Below, one piece after another: positions 1 through 8,086 of a stretch of 64,000 bases of DNA. The stretch covers positions 2,418,001 through 2,482,000 of the forward strand of contig NZ_CP075682.1 of assembly GCF_018603435.1 (NCBI RefSeq), in the 5' to 3' direction. Every line of letters begins with the position of its first letter. The first letter of the stretch is position 1. A model generated the notes under the pieces. That model ran no database searches, was not told the origin of the DNA, and saw only the letters and a program-made list of their open reading frames with translations. The translations under genes and the position numbers were made by a program. Origin of the DNA: Chryseobacterium sp. ZHDP1. GTDB taxonomy: Bacteria; Bacteroidota; Bacteroidia; Flavobacteriales; Weeksellaceae.

Positions 1-725
1 TAATGGAATTGGATTTAGCTGATTTTGCCTCTATTAAAAAATTTTCTGCAAATTTTCATAAAAAGTACAATCAGTTAGATATCCTGATTAATAATGCAGG
101 AGTTATGGCTCCTAAAAAAAGAGAAATTACAAAACAGGGATTTGAAGTACAATTTGGAGCAAATCATCTCGGACATTTTCTTTTAACGGGTTTATTAGTA
201 GACATTTTAAATAAGACTCCCAATTCCCGAATAGCAGTACAAAGCAGTTTGGTACACAAACAAAAAACTTACGGAGGAGCAGATATATTCTTTGATGATT
301 TAAATTGGGAGAATTCATATAATAAGGACTATGCTTACGGACAAAGTAAATTGGCTAACCTTCTCTTTGCTTATGAATTGGATAGAAGATTGAAATCTGT
401 AAACAGCAAAGTGATTGTGACAGCAGCACATCCCGGATATACCAATACGAATCTTCAAAAAAATTATGGTTTTTTTGTATCGGTATTGATGAATAATCTT
501 TTTGCTATGAATGTTCAACAAGGTAGTTTGCAAATATTACGAGCTGCTACAGATCCCCATCTTAAAGGTGGAGAATTTATTGGTCCGACTAAAATGGGTG
601 AACTTAAAGGATATCCTGAAGTAGTAAAATCCAGCGAAAAATCTTATGATAAGAAATTATCGGAGAAATTATGGGATATCTCAGAAAAACTTACAGGTTT
701 CGTTTATCAATTTAATAATGGCTAA
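1..725 (+). CDS. SDR-family oxidoreductase, 5' end outside window
   Basis: Short-chain dehydrogenase/reductase expected to use NAD(P)H on a carbonyl or alcohol; the substrate cannot be told. Visible are the NNAG motif (in 'LDILINNAGVMAP', about residue 30) and the catalytic Tyr-x-x-x-Lys in 'YGQSKLANL' near residue 115. The N-terminal glycine-rich cofactor loop is missing. The first ATG, at base 3, falls inside the conserved 'LDL' strand region, so the true start lies roughly 60 residues upstream, outside the window. The sequence resembles the retinol-dehydrogenase/WW-oxidoreductase-like branch. It is followed after 13 bases by a small membrane protein and then an AraC regulator on the same strand, which suggests one transcript. 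Confidence 0.85.
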   Translation, partial: MELDLADFASIKKFSANFHKKYNQLDILINNAGVMAPKKREITKQGFEVQFGANHLGHFLLTGLLVDILNKTPNSRIAVQSSLVHKQKTYGGADIFFDDLNWENSYNKDYAYGQSKLANLLFAYELDRRLKSVNSKVIVTAAHPGYTNTNLQKNYGFFVSVLMNNLFAMNVQQGSLQILRAATDPHLKGGEFIGPTKMGELKGYPEVVKSSEKSYDKKLSEKLWDISEKLTGFVYQFNNG

Positions 726-738
726 AATTTAAATTACT

Positions 739-1101
739 ATGAGTAAAAGTGCTAAAACAATATATGTGTTTTTTATTTATATGATAATATCGGGTTTAGG
801 TTTCGTATTTATACCAAATATTGTTCTAAATTTGGTAGGACTTCCTGCTTCCTCTGATATTTGGGTAAGAGCTGTCGGAATGATGACCATTCTGCTTGGT
901 AGCTATTATGGAGTAATGGCAAAGAATGAAGTTAAATCATTTTTTTATGCTGCATCCTATGGAAGATTAACCGTTATTTTATTTTTTATAGGTTTTGTGC
1001 TTTTTGACTTAGCCCCTTTAAAACTAATAATGTTTGGCGTAGTTGATTTATTAGGAGCAATCTGGACATTGAGAACTCTTCGTACGGAAAATAAAGAATA
1101 A
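739..1101 (+). CDS. Small four-helix membrane protein, function unknown
   Basis: A 120-residue hydrophobic protein with about four predicted transmembrane segments (near residues 8-30, 44-62, 68-90 and 92-112) and short polar loops. No catalytic motif is visible. It resembles the small uncharacterised membrane proteins that often sit beside SDR genes and regulators in Flavobacteriia, but I do not recognise a family. It lies 13 bases after the SDR gene and one base before the AraC-type regulator, so all three are probably co-transcribed. Confidence 0.7.
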   Translation: MSKSAKTIYVFFIYMIISGLGFVFIPNIVLNLVGLPASSDIWVRAVGMMTILLGSYYGVMAKNEVKSFFYAASYGRLTVILFFIGFVLFDLAPLKLIMFGVVDLLGAIWTLRTLRTENKE

Positions 1102-1102
1102 T

Positions 1103-2011
1103 ATGGAAAATAAGTTTATAAGAATTAGTTCTATTTCAAAATTTCATCAACTTTCAAATTTATCTAAGCCGAAACATCCTTTAATCAGTTTAATAAATTT
1201 AAATGAAGTTGTTGCACAGGATTTCGAAAGTCCAATGTCTATTATACTTGACTTTTACACCATTTCACTGAAAAAATGTATTTCTAACAAAATAAAGTAC
1301 GGACAAAAAGACTATGATTTTGACGAAGGGGTAATGGCATTCTTAGAGCCGGGTCAGGTTATCTCAACAACAGACAAAGATAATAAAGCGGAAGGATGGT
1401 GGTTAATCTTTCATCCAGACTTTATAAGGCAATATCCATTGGCAAAGCAAATAAAGGAATATGGCTTTTTCTCTTACTCAGTTAATGAAGCACTGCATCT
1501 TTCTGAAAAGGAAGAGAATATGATTGAACTTATCTTCAAAAATATAGAAGAAGAATATAATACATCTATTGATAGCTTTAGTCAGGATGTTATGATTTCC
1601 CAATTAGAATTATTACTAAATTATTCTAATAGATTCTATAATAGGCAATTTATTACAAGAAAAAACAGTAATAATGATTTACTGATTCGGCTCAAAGATT
1701 TATTAGATCACTATTTTCGTGAAAACCTTGTTTTGGAAAAAGGTCTTCCCACAGTACAATATTTAGCAGACAGTTTAAATATTTCTCCAAATTATCTGAG
1801 TGACATGTTAAGAAATAGTACAGGTCAAAACACTCAACAACATATTCATGAGAAAATAATCGAATTGGCTAAAGATATGCTTACTTCTACCAATTTAAGC
1901 GTTAGTGAAATAGCTTTCAAATTAGGATTTGAGTATCCGCAATCGTTTAGTAAATTATTTAAAAATAAAATGAATGTTACACCTAACGAATTTCGCCTAA
2001 AGTTTAATTAA
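1103..2011 (+). CDS. AraC-family transcriptional regulator
   Basis: A 302-residue DNA-binding regulator. The C-terminal ~100 residues carry the two helix-turn-helix motifs of the AraC/XylS family: 'TVQYLADSLNISPNYLSDML' (first HTH) and 'SVSEIAFKLGFEYPQSFSKL' followed by 'FKNKMNVTPNEFR', the usual end signature. The N-terminal ~180 residues look like a cupin-type sensing domain ('YDFDEGVMAFLEPGQ'). It starts one base after the preceding membrane-protein gene and so most likely controls that SDR/membrane-protein operon. Its last 8 bases overlap the end of a convergent gene. The inducer is unknown. Confidence 0.9.
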   Translation: MENKFIRISSISKFHQLSNLSKPKHPLISLINLNEVVAQDFESPMSIILDFYTISLKKCISNKIKYGQKDYDFDEGVMAFLEPGQVISTTDKDNKAEGWWLIFHPDFIRQYPLAKQIKEYGFFSYSVNEALHLSEKEENMIELIFKNIEEEYNTSIDSFSQDVMISQLELLLNYSNRFYNRQFITRKNSNNDLLIRLKDLLDHYFRENLVLEKGLPTVQYLADSLNISPNYLSDMLRNSTGQNTQQHIHEKIIELAKDMLTSTNLSVSEIAFKLGFEYPQSFSKLFKNKMNVTPNEFRLKFN

Positions 2012-2474
2012 AAAATTCATTTAAATTTTCAATCATTTTTAAGCAAAAATCGATGCTGTTTTCATCTCTTAAATGATTGATGAGTAGGTATAAATTGTTA
2101 ACAATATCATCAACAGATAAAATTAAATCATCGTTAAAAAATTTTCTCCGCATTAAGTACATTTCCAAATTAATATAAATATATCTCAGATATTCAACAT
2201 TATTAATTTTTGAAAAACACTCGCAGAAAACGTAGGATGAATTATATTTTCCTTTTAATATAAATTGTGTAAAATCTAAAAAATCTGCAATAAAATATAA
2301 TTGATGATCTTCCCATGTAAAAACTTCTTCTATAAAATCATCATGCTGTTTTGCTGTAAAATGATCTAAAATATTTTTAAGATACGGAAAATGATCATAT
2401 TCAAAATTTTCCGAACTGTCATAAGAGCTTATATTGTCAATATAAGTTTTAATTTCTAAAAACTGATCATTCAT
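2004..2474 (-). CDS. Hypothetical acidic protein (156 aa)
   Basis: I do not recognise this protein. It is rich in Asp, Glu, Asn, Tyr and Phe, has no signal peptide or transmembrane segment, and looks like an all-helical soluble protein, in composition similar to many small Bacteroidota immunity or orphan proteins. The start is the ATG at 2474. Its stop region overlaps the last 8 bases of the convergent AraC gene (2004-2011), so the two transcripts must overlap at their 3' ends. An SDR gene lies 8 bases upstream on the same strand, so the two are probably co-transcribed. Confidence 0.6.
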   Translation of the reverse strand: MNDQFLEIKTYIDNISSYDSSENFEYDHFPYLKNILDHFTAKQHDDFIEEVFTWEDHQLYFIADFLDFTQFILKGKYNSSYVFCECFSKINNVEYLRYIYINLEMYLMRRKFFNDDLILSVDDIVNNLYLLINHLRDENSIDFCLKMIENLNEFFN

Positions 2475-2482
2475 AGTATGAG

Positions 2483-3214
2483 TTAAGGAAGTTTCGCCAC
2501 CAAACTTTCAGGCAACATTTTCAAAATCAGATAAATGATTTTCCATTTAAAATTCGGAACAATGGTGAAAGAATTTCCTGCGTTTACGATATGTTTTGCC
2601 ACATAATCAGGCTCCATCATTAAAGATTCATTCAATTGTAAGCCTTCATTGATTTTTGTACGAATGTAGCCAATCACCAAAGTATTGACTTTTATATTTC
2701 TTGAAGCCAATTCCTGCCTTAAACCAGCCAAATACGTCGTAAAAGCAGCTTTTGTACTGCCGTAAACAAAATTGCTTTTTCTACCGCGAACTCCCGAAAG
2801 CGAAGACAATCCGATAATTCTTTTGAGATTTTTATTGTTCTTATCCGTTGCAATAATATTCAGAATAGAAACGGCTCCCATATAATTGACCAACATCATT
2901 TGCTGAGCGCCTTTGAAGTCTATCAAAGCGGTTTCATTATCCACTAAAAAACCTGCTGCATAGACCACAATATGAGGTTTTACAGGAAGCTCATTATAAA
3001 ATTTCTGGTGAGAATCAAAATCAACAGCATCAAAAGATAAAACCTTCACTTTGGAATTCAGATTATGTTCTGAAACAAATTGTTCTAAAGATTTTGTATT
3101 TCGGGAAGCGGCAATAATGGAAAATCCTTTGTGCACGTATTGTTTCGCTGCCTGTTTCGCGACATCGGAATTCGCGCCTAAAATGAGAACGGTATTGTTT
3201 GTGTTTTGATTCAT
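2483..3214 (-). CDS. SDR-family NAD(P)-dependent oxidoreductase
   Basis: A 243-residue classical-type SDR. It shows the N-terminal Rossmann segment 'VLILGANSDVAKQAAKQYV', the catalytic Tyr/Lys pair in 'VYGSTKAAFTTYLAG', and an upstream Ser-rich active-site strand 'IGLSSLSGVRG'. The glycine-rich loop is the GANSDV variant seen in decaprenylphosphoryl-ribose epimerase-like and short-chain ketoreductase-like SDRs; the substrate is unknown. The reading frame is open 26 codons further upstream, but I choose the ATG at 3214. It directly precedes the Rossmann fold, and a good promoter (3219-3249) lies just 5' of it and would be inside the longer version. Confidence 0.85.
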   Translation of the reverse strand: MNQNTNNTVLILGANSDVAKQAAKQYVHKGFSIIAASRNTKSLEQFVSEHNLNSKVKVLSFDAVDFDSHQKFYNELPVKPHIVVYAAGFLVDNETALIDFKGAQQMMLVNYMGAVSILNIIATDKNNKNLKRIIGLSSLSGVRGRKSNFVYGSTKAAFTTYLAGLRQELASRNIKVNTLVIGYIRTKINEGLQLNESLMMEPDYVAKHIVNAGNSFTIVPNFKWKIIYLILKMLPESLVAKLP

Positions 3215-3218
3215 GGGG

Positions 3219-3249
3219 CAAAGATAACTTAAACCACAAATAACACAAA
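3219..3249 (-). promoter_or_regulatory. Bacteroidota-type promoter, probably leaderless
   Basis: On the minus strand the sequence reads TTTG - 19 bases - TATCTTTG, matching the Bacteroidota -33/-7 consensus (TTTG / TAnnTTTG). The -7 box ends only four bases before the SDR ATG at 3214. A start site 4-7 bases beyond the -7 box would fall on or next to the ATG, so the transcript should have little or no 5' leader. Confidence 0.6.
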
Positions 3250-3287
3250 TATTTTCACTAATGGCACAAAGATTTACCGCCATTTTT

Positions 3288-3733
3288 GTCATTTCGACGG
3301 AGGAGAAATCTATTTTTTAAACCGTTAAGATTTTAGTTGAGAAGTTAAGATTATTAAGGTAGGAGCTTCGCTTTTAATATTTCAGAGTTTTTGTAAAACA
3401 CAAATTTCACGAATGTTTTTTCACAAATAAACACAATTGCTAAATGCTCTCCTGTCATTTCGACGAAGGAGAAATCTATTTTTTAACCGTTAAGATTTAG
3501 TTGAGGAGTTAAGATTATTAAGGCTGGAGCTTCGCTTTTGATTTTTTCAGAGTTTTTTTAACACGAATTTCACAAATGTTTTTTCACGAATAAACACAAT
3601 TGCTAAATGCTCTCCTGTCATTTCGACGAAGGAGAAATCTAATTTTTACCATTAAGATTTTAGTTGAGGAGTTAAGATGATTGAAGTAGATTCTTCTCTC
3701 CGCTTCGCTGCGGTCAGAATGACAATCCTACGT
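3288..3733. repeat. Tandem 163-166-bp repeats with inverted terminal motif
   Basis: Three copies of a unit that begins with GTCATTTCGACGAAGGAGAA (or one mismatch) start at about 3288, 3454 and 3617, giving periods of 166 and 163 bases. Copies 1 and 2 continue in parallel through 'ttaagattattaagg', 'ggagcttcgctttt' and 'acacaattgctaaatgctct'. Copy 3 is shorter and ends near 3733 with 'gcttcgctgcggtcagaatg', which is an imperfect reverse complement of the start motif. This is the arrangement of a REP- or MITE-like element. Nothing coding is visible between 3215 and 3870. The conserved start motif is of a kind that recurs in intergenic regions of Flavobacteriia, from memory. Confidence 0.75.
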
Positions 3734-3810
3734 TAAAAATAATTGTAGGTTAAATTTCTACGAAGGATAACCTTTCCGGATATTAAAATAGAAAAATATT
3801 CATATAAAAA

Positions 3811-3847
3811 GTTTCGGCGGGGTGAGCAAAGCTCACCCCGCCGAAAC
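3811..3847 (-). terminator. Intrinsic terminator of the nusB-yajC operon
   Basis: A perfect 17-bp inverted repeat (arms 3811-3827 and 3831-3847) with a three-base AAA loop and a GC-rich stem. Read on the minus strand it is followed by TTTTTATAT. It lies 23 bases downstream of the yajC stop codon and is the end of the minus-strand operon. Confidence 0.9.
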
Positions 3848-3870
3848 GAAATATTTTAAAAACTGAAAAA

Positions 3871-4239
3871 TTACTTTTTCTCAGTTTCGATTTCTTTTTT
3901 GTCTTCTGCTTTATCAGAAGTCTTGGATTTATCTCCAAAACGCGCTTCCGTAAATTCTCTGGAAACGGCAGCTTTTTCGAATTTCAGCTTTCCGGATAAT
4001 GTTTCGATAACGAAACCATCGTCCTGAACCTGAGCAATTCTTCCATGAAGTCCGGAAGTAAGAACCACTCTTGTTCCCACTTTAAGAGTTTCCTGGAAGT
4101 TCTTCTCCTGCTTCTGCTTTCTCATCTGAGGTCTGATCATCAGGAAGTAGAAACCTACCACCATCACCCCCATCATGATCATCATCATTCCTCCGCCGCC
4201 TTGTGGCTGTGCCTGTAAAAATATGGATAACATGTTCAT
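3871..4239 (-). CDS. yajC: Preprotein translocase subunit YajC
   Basis: A 122-residue inner-membrane protein of the Sec accessory complex SecDF-YajC, which assists protein export. It has one N-terminal transmembrane helix (about residues 18-37, Met-rich), then the family motif 'FLMIRPQMRKQKQEK' followed by 'LKVGTRVVLTSGLHGRIAQV', the conserved cytoplasmic beta domain. A charged, Lys/Glu-rich C-terminal tail follows. It lies four bases after the DUF1573 lipoprotein gene and is the last gene of the nusB operon, which is a common order in Flavobacteriia. Confidence 0.95.
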   Translation of the reverse strand: MNMLSIFLQAQPQGGGGMMMIMMGVMVVGFYFLMIRPQMRKQKQEKNFQETLKVGTRVVLTSGLHGRIAQVQDDGFVIETLSGKLKFEKAAVSREFTEARFGDKSKTSDKAEDKKEIETEKK

Positions 4240-4243
4240 GATC

Positions 4244-4759
4244 TTATGGTTGAATATTAGCAGTGAAATTGATTCGGATCGGAGCTTTTTCTACGTTTGC
4301 AAAAACATCTGCAAATTTGTTAACATTTCCGTCGAAGTTTGTAGAATCGAAATGCAAAGTAATCTTTCCTTTTTTACCCGGCATAATCGGGTCTTTAGTA
4401 AAATCAGGAGCTGTACATCCGCATCCGGGCTTTACTTCAGAGATAACCAAAGGATTTGTTCCGGTATTGGTAATTTCGTAAACGTGCTCTACTTTATCAC
4501 CTTTTTTAATTTTTCCGAAATCAAAATTGTTTTCAGAAAGTGCAACCGTAGTTAAAGGCTGATTGGCAGCCGGAGCCGCAGTTGTTTCTCCAGAAACCGG
4601 AGCTGCAGCAACAGAGTCTCCCGTTGTTGCAGGCATTGAAGCTGCAGTAGAATCTGTTGCAGCAGTTTCTGTTCCTGTAACCTCTTTATTTTCTTTTTTG
4701 CAGGAAACAAATCCAAAGCCTATGACAGACAAAGCAATGATGGATAATGTCTTTTTCAT
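4244..4759 (-). CDS. DUF1573-domain lipoprotein
   Basis: A 171-residue predicted lipoprotein. The signal sequence ends in the lipobox 'FVSC' (Cys20), followed by Lys/Glu and an Ala/Thr-rich linker. The C-terminal ~100 residues are a DUF1573 immunoglobulin-like domain with the hallmark 'NNFDFGKIKKGDKVEHVYEI' and 'TNTGTNPLVISEVKPGCGCT', where the 'PGCGCT' is the family signature. The biochemical role is unknown. The gene sits between nusB and yajC with gaps of 11 and 4 bases, so it is part of that operon. Confidence 0.92.
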   Translation of the reverse strand: MKKTLSIIALSVIGFGFVSCKKENKEVTGTETAATDSTAASMPATTGDSVAAAPVSGETTAAPAANQPLTTVALSENNFDFGKIKKGDKVEHVYEITNTGTNPLVISEVKPGCGCTAPDFTKDPIMPGKKGKITLHFDSTNFDGNVNKFADVFANVEKAPIRINFTANIQP

Positions 4760-4770
4760 ATGAAGATAAT

Positions 4771-5676
4771 TTATATTCTGTTTAAATCTTTACAATATTT
4801 ATCTAAAATTCCGTTAATGAAAATATTGGAGCGGTCTGTTGCGAAAACTTTTGCGATCTCGATATATTCATTAATGATGACTCTTGAAGGGGTGAAAGGA
4901 AAATTGTCCAGTTCCGCCATTGCCGTCGATAAAATGACTTTATCCATGAGAGAAACTCTTTCAAGATCCCAGTTTTCCAGTCTTTCTTCCAGTTTCTTTT
5001 CGTTGTTTTCCCAACTGTCCAAAGTATTTCTAAGAAGCTTCATTGCGAAAGTTTTATCGTCTTCGTCTTTAATCATTTTAATTAAAGTACGGCTTTCTTC
5101 ATTTTCTTTCAGGAAACCGATGGTCTTCTGCACCATTGAATTCGCGATGTGGATATCATCATACCATGAAAGTTCTTTATCACCAAGATAATCATGAAAA
5201 TCATCGTTTTCGGCAATATATCTTAAGAATAATTTCCCGATAAACTTCTGATCTTCCTCAAAAGAATATCCTTCTTCTTTCATAAAATCCTGATAACGCT
5301 TTCCGGCAGACATTCTCTGGAAAGTTTTTACCAAAAGATCATCATGCAGGTCCCATTTCAATTGCTTGTGCTGTCCTGTGAAAAATAATCTCTCAGGATT
5401 TTCTTCCAATTTAATTAAAACTTGATTGTTGATGAATTTTTGGTTAGGATTAATGTCAGCATCGGTTTTGATGTATTTGTTTTTACCGATCTCAATCTGA
5501 TTTTCAGCCAGTTCTTTCAGCGCAACCAAAAAGTTTAACTGATAGATGTAGAGATAATAGATTTTCTCTATTCCGGCAAACATATTTTTCTCTAATACAT
5601 CAAACTTTACAGGATTCTGGTAATAAGAATACACAGTCTGTACTACTTTTTCACGGATTTGTCGTCTTCCTAACAT
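4771..5676 (-). CDS. nusB: Transcription antitermination factor NusB
   Basis: An RNA-binding factor that, with NusE, supports antitermination on rRNA operons. The start 'MLGRRQIREKVVQTVYSYYQ' is the NusB N-terminal helix (RR-x-x-R). The C-terminal third has the family core 'LMDKVILSTAMAELDNFPFT' and 'VIINEYIEIAKVFATDRS', and ends in 'FINGILDKY'. At 301 residues it is about twice the length of E. coli NusB, because of a ~150-residue helical insertion between the halves; this long form is usual in Bacteroidota. It is the first gene of the operon with the DUF1573 lipoprotein and yajC. Confidence 0.93.
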   Translation of the reverse strand: MLGRRQIREKVVQTVYSYYQNPVKFDVLEKNMFAGIEKIYYLYIYQLNFLVALKELAENQIEIGKNKYIKTDADINPNQKFINNQVLIKLEENPERLFFTGQHKQLKWDLHDDLLVKTFQRMSAGKRYQDFMKEEGYSFEEDQKFIGKLFLRYIAENDDFHDYLGDKELSWYDDIHIANSMVQKTIGFLKENEESRTLIKMIKDEDDKTFAMKLLRNTLDSWENNEKKLEERLENWDLERVSLMDKVILSTAMAELDNFPFTPSRVIINEYIEIAKVFATDRSNIFINGILDKYCKDLNRI

Positions 5677-5698
5677 TCAAAGAGCTTTTTTATGGGTG

Positions 5699-5706
5699 CA
5701 AAGATA
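5699..5706 (-). promoter_or_regulatory. -7 element upstream of nusB
   Basis: TATCTTTG on the minus strand, matching the Bacteroidota -7 consensus TAnnTTTG, 22 bases before the nusB ATG. No good -33 TTTG is seen at the expected distance, so the promoter is only partly supported. Confidence 0.45.
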
Positions 5707-5750
5707 CGAAATTTAAAATTTATGAAATTCGTAGTCTGAGGTGATTTTTG

Positions 5751-5758
5751 TAATTTTG
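5751..5758 (+). promoter_or_regulatory. -7 element upstream of the ABC exporter
   Basis: TAATTTTG fits TAnnTTTG and ends nine bases before the ATG at 5768. No clear -33 box is visible. It lies back to back with the nusB promoter, so the 91-base gap would drive both directions. Confidence 0.35.
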
Positions 5759-5767
5759 TGAAACTTT

Positions 5768-7429
5768 ATGAAAGCGCTAAAAACATTAAACCCCTATTTC
5801 TGGAAGCACAAAATATTGTTATTCTGGGGAGTATTATTCATCATTGCAAGTAATTTTTTCAATATATATAAGGTTCAGTTTGTAGGAAAATCTGTAGACG
5901 AGCTTACGAAAAACGGGAATTTAGGTTTCAACAGACAGGTTTTAGTCTATGTTGCCATTATCGTCGGCTGTTCTTTACTCACCGGATTTTTCACCTTTAT
6001 GATGCGGCAGACGATTATTGTGGCTTCAAGAAGAATAGAATATGAGCTTAAAAATAAAATCTACAGACATTATCAGGATTTATCTTTAACAGATTATAAA
6101 CAAACCACGATCGGAGATTTAATGAACCGTTTGAGTGAAGATGTGGTTGCAGTAAGGATGTATCTCGGTCCGGGCGTGATGTATGTTGCCAATTTAATTG
6201 TTCTTGTGGTAATCACAGCAATTTATATGCTTACTACGGATGTCTCGATGACACTCTGGACTTTGCTTCCACTTCCGATTTTATCTTTTGCGATTTATAA
6301 AGTAAGTTCAATTATCAATCAGAAATCGAAGATCATGCAGAAAAGCCAGTCGGCGATTTCCACTTTTGTACAGGATAGTTTTTCGGGAATCCGCGTGGTG
6401 AAATTTTTTGCAAGGGAAAATTATATCAAAAAAAATTATGGTACGAAGGTAACCGACTATCAGAACAAAGCTTTGGATCTGGCAAAAACGGAAGCCTATT
6501 TCTTTACGATTATTTTATTTGTTATCGGTTTGCTGAATGTTGCCATTATCTGGATCGGCGGACAGAAATACATTGCCGGAGAATTAAGCATCGGTAAAAT
6601 TGCCGACTTTTTCATGTATATCAATACGCTTATTTTTCCTTTCTCAATGGTTGGCTGGGTTACCTCCGTGAATCAGAGAGCAGAAGCTTCCATGCAGAGA
6701 ATTAACGAATTCATGGATAAAAAATCTGAAATCGTTAATAAGAACTTCGACAATTATGAAATTAAAGGTGATATTGAGTTCCGAAATGTTTCTTATGTTT
6801 ATCCGAATACGGGAATCAGAGCTCTGGATAATTTAAGTTTTACTCTTAAAGCCGGAGAATCTCTAGCAATCATGGGAAAAACAGGAAGCGGAAAATCTAC
6901 GATTGCCTTGCTTCTCTGCCGTTTGATTGATCCTACGGAAGGTGAAATTTTAATTGACGGTAAGAATTTAAAGGAACATAATTTAGAAAACTACAGAAAT
7001 GTCATCGGATATATTCCTCAGGAAAGTTATCTGTTCTCAGATTCTATTGAAAACAACATCGGTTTTGCGATCGACAGACCTTCTCATGAAAAAGTGGTGG
7101 AATACGCTAAAATTGCTGATGTTGATAAAAATATCGTTGAATTTAAGGAACAGTACCAAACCATGGTTGGAGAGCGTGGCGTTATGCTTTCCGGAGGTCA
7201 GAAACAGCGAATCTGTATTGCCAGAGCGCTGATTAAAGATCCGAACATTATTATTTTTGACGATTCTCTCTCTGCTCTGGACACTGAAACAGAACAGAAC
7301 ATTCTAGAAAATATAGACCGAAAAATCCGTAATGCAACTTCTATAATCATCACACACAGAGAGTCTAGCGCACAGAGAGCCGACAAAATCCTCAACTTAA
7401 CCGAAATTAACAATTCCGTAACAGCATAG
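5768..7429 (+). CDS. ABC exporter, fused membrane and ATPase domains
   Basis: A 553-residue half-transporter of the MdlB/MsbA-like exporter class. The N-terminal ~320 residues hold about six transmembrane helices. The ATPase domain follows, with Walker A 'GKTGSGKS' (about residue 373), signature 'LSGGQKQR' (about 475), Walker B 'IIIFDDSLSALD' (about 495) and the H-loop in 'IIITHRESS'. It should work as a homodimer, or with another half-transporter, exporting a lipid or drug-like molecule; the substrate cannot be read from sequence. It stands alone on the plus strand, divergent from nusB. It is unrelated to the exporter inside the NRPS locus. Confidence 0.9.
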   Translation: MKALKTLNPYFWKHKILLFWGVLFIIASNFFNIYKVQFVGKSVDELTKNGNLGFNRQVLVYVAIIVGCSLLTGFFTFMMRQTIIVASRRIEYELKNKIYRHYQDLSLTDYKQTTIGDLMNRLSEDVVAVRMYLGPGVMYVANLIVLVVITAIYMLTTDVSMTLWTLLPLPILSFAIYKVSSIINQKSKIMQKSQSAISTFVQDSFSGIRVVKFFARENYIKKNYGTKVTDYQNKALDLAKTEAYFFTIILFVIGLLNVAIIWIGGQKYIAGELSIGKIADFFMYINTLIFPFSMVGWVTSVNQRAEASMQRINEFMDKKSEIVNKNFDNYEIKGDIEFRNVSYVYPNTGIRALDNLSFTLKAGESLAIMGKTGSGKSTIALLLCRLIDPTEGEILIDGKNLKEHNLENYRNVIGYIPQESYLFSDSIENNIGFAIDRPSHEKVVEYAKIADVDKNIVEFKEQYQTMVGERGVMLSGGQKQRICIARALIKDPNIIIFDDSLSALDTETEQNILENIDRKIRNATSIIITHRESSAQRADKILNLTEINNSVTA

Positions 7430-7469
7430 CAGAATCGTTCACAAATGTTAAATAAATCATAAAAAAAAT

Positions 7470-7499
7470 TTTGTGATTAAAAGAAAACTTTTATATTTG
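7470..7499 (+). promoter_or_regulatory. Bacteroidota-type promoter for the PUR-domain gene
   Basis: TTTG at 7470-7473, an 18-base spacer, then TATATTTG at 7492-7499, matching the -33/-7 consensus. The ATG at 7529 lies 30 bases downstream of the -7 box, leaving a short leader. Confidence 0.65.
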
Positions 7500-7528
7500 T
7501 TCTTAACAAGATTAAAAAATATCTAACA

Positions 7529-7864
7529 ATGAGTGAATACAAGGAACGCCATGAAAATGAAATTTTCACGAAGGTGTTAAAAGCAGGGAGAAGAACTTAT
7601 TTCTTTGATGTGCGCGAGACGAAAGCAGGAGATTATTATCTTACGATTACCGAAAGCAAAAAGAATTTCGGAGAGAATGGAGAAGCTACATTCGAGAAGC
7701 ATAAAATTTACCTTTACAAGGAAGATTTTAAGAGTTTTCAGGAGATGTTTAATGAGTCCACAGATTTCATCATTAACGAGAAGGGTGAGGATGTAATATC
7801 AGAAAAACACGACAAAGACTTCAAAAGCAGATCTTACACCATCGATTCTGACGACGAAGTTTAA
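7529..7864 (+). CDS. DUF3276 / PUR-alpha-like nucleic-acid-binding protein
   Basis: A 111-residue protein of the DUF3276 family, which has the PUR-repeat fold of eukaryotic Pur-alpha and of Borrelia BpuR, known single-stranded DNA/RNA binders. Supporting sequence: 'IFTKVLKAGRRTYFFDVRET', 'GDYYLTITESKK' and 'KIYLYKEDFKSFQEMF', the strands and helix of one PUR repeat. The C-terminal tail is acidic. It has its own promoter and terminator and is a conserved single-gene unit in Flavobacteriia. A role in RNA or ssDNA binding is inferred from the family. Confidence 0.88.
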   Translation: MSEYKERHENEIFTKVLKAGRRTYFFDVRETKAGDYYLTITESKKNFGENGEATFEKHKIYLYKEDFKSFQEMFNESTDFIINEKGEDVISEKHDKDFKSRSYTIDSDDEV

Positions 7865-7886
7865 AAAAGAATAATTCTAAAAACAC

Positions 7887-7913
7887 AAGCATCTGAAAAA
7901 GGATGCTTTTTTT
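7887..7913 (+). terminator. Intrinsic terminator after the PUR-domain gene
   Basis: A 7-bp stem (AAGCATC / GATGCTT) with an 8-base loop, followed by a T run on the plus strand. It begins 23 bases after the stop codon at 7864. Confidence 0.8.
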
Positions 7914-8011
7914 ATGCCTGTATTTCTTAGCAGAGCATATTTTTCTTTTTACTGAGGAAAATTAATTATCCAAATCTAAAATCTGTCATACAAATAATTG
8001 TGATAGATTCT

Positions 8012-8086
8012 ATTACAGGCACGGATTACAAATCCGCGCTATCGGGCTTTTAGTAAACTATTTCCTAACTTGAACATTCATAATTA
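8012..8086. repeat. Direct repeat, copy 1 (mate at 8523-8597)
   Basis: About 75 bases starting ATTACAGGCACGGATTACAA, then a short GC-rich stretch and 'ttagtaaactatttcctaac', nearly identical to the mate 511 bases away. It covers the 3' ends of the two paralogous small genes and the sequence just downstream. It marks a tandem duplication of a ~511-bp unit. Confidence 0.85.

Noticed and set aside
3215..3292. N-terminal extension of the SDR gene to 3292.
   Set aside because: The 26 extra residues contain no fold element and include the promoter at 3219-3249; the Rossmann fold begins at the ATG at 3214.
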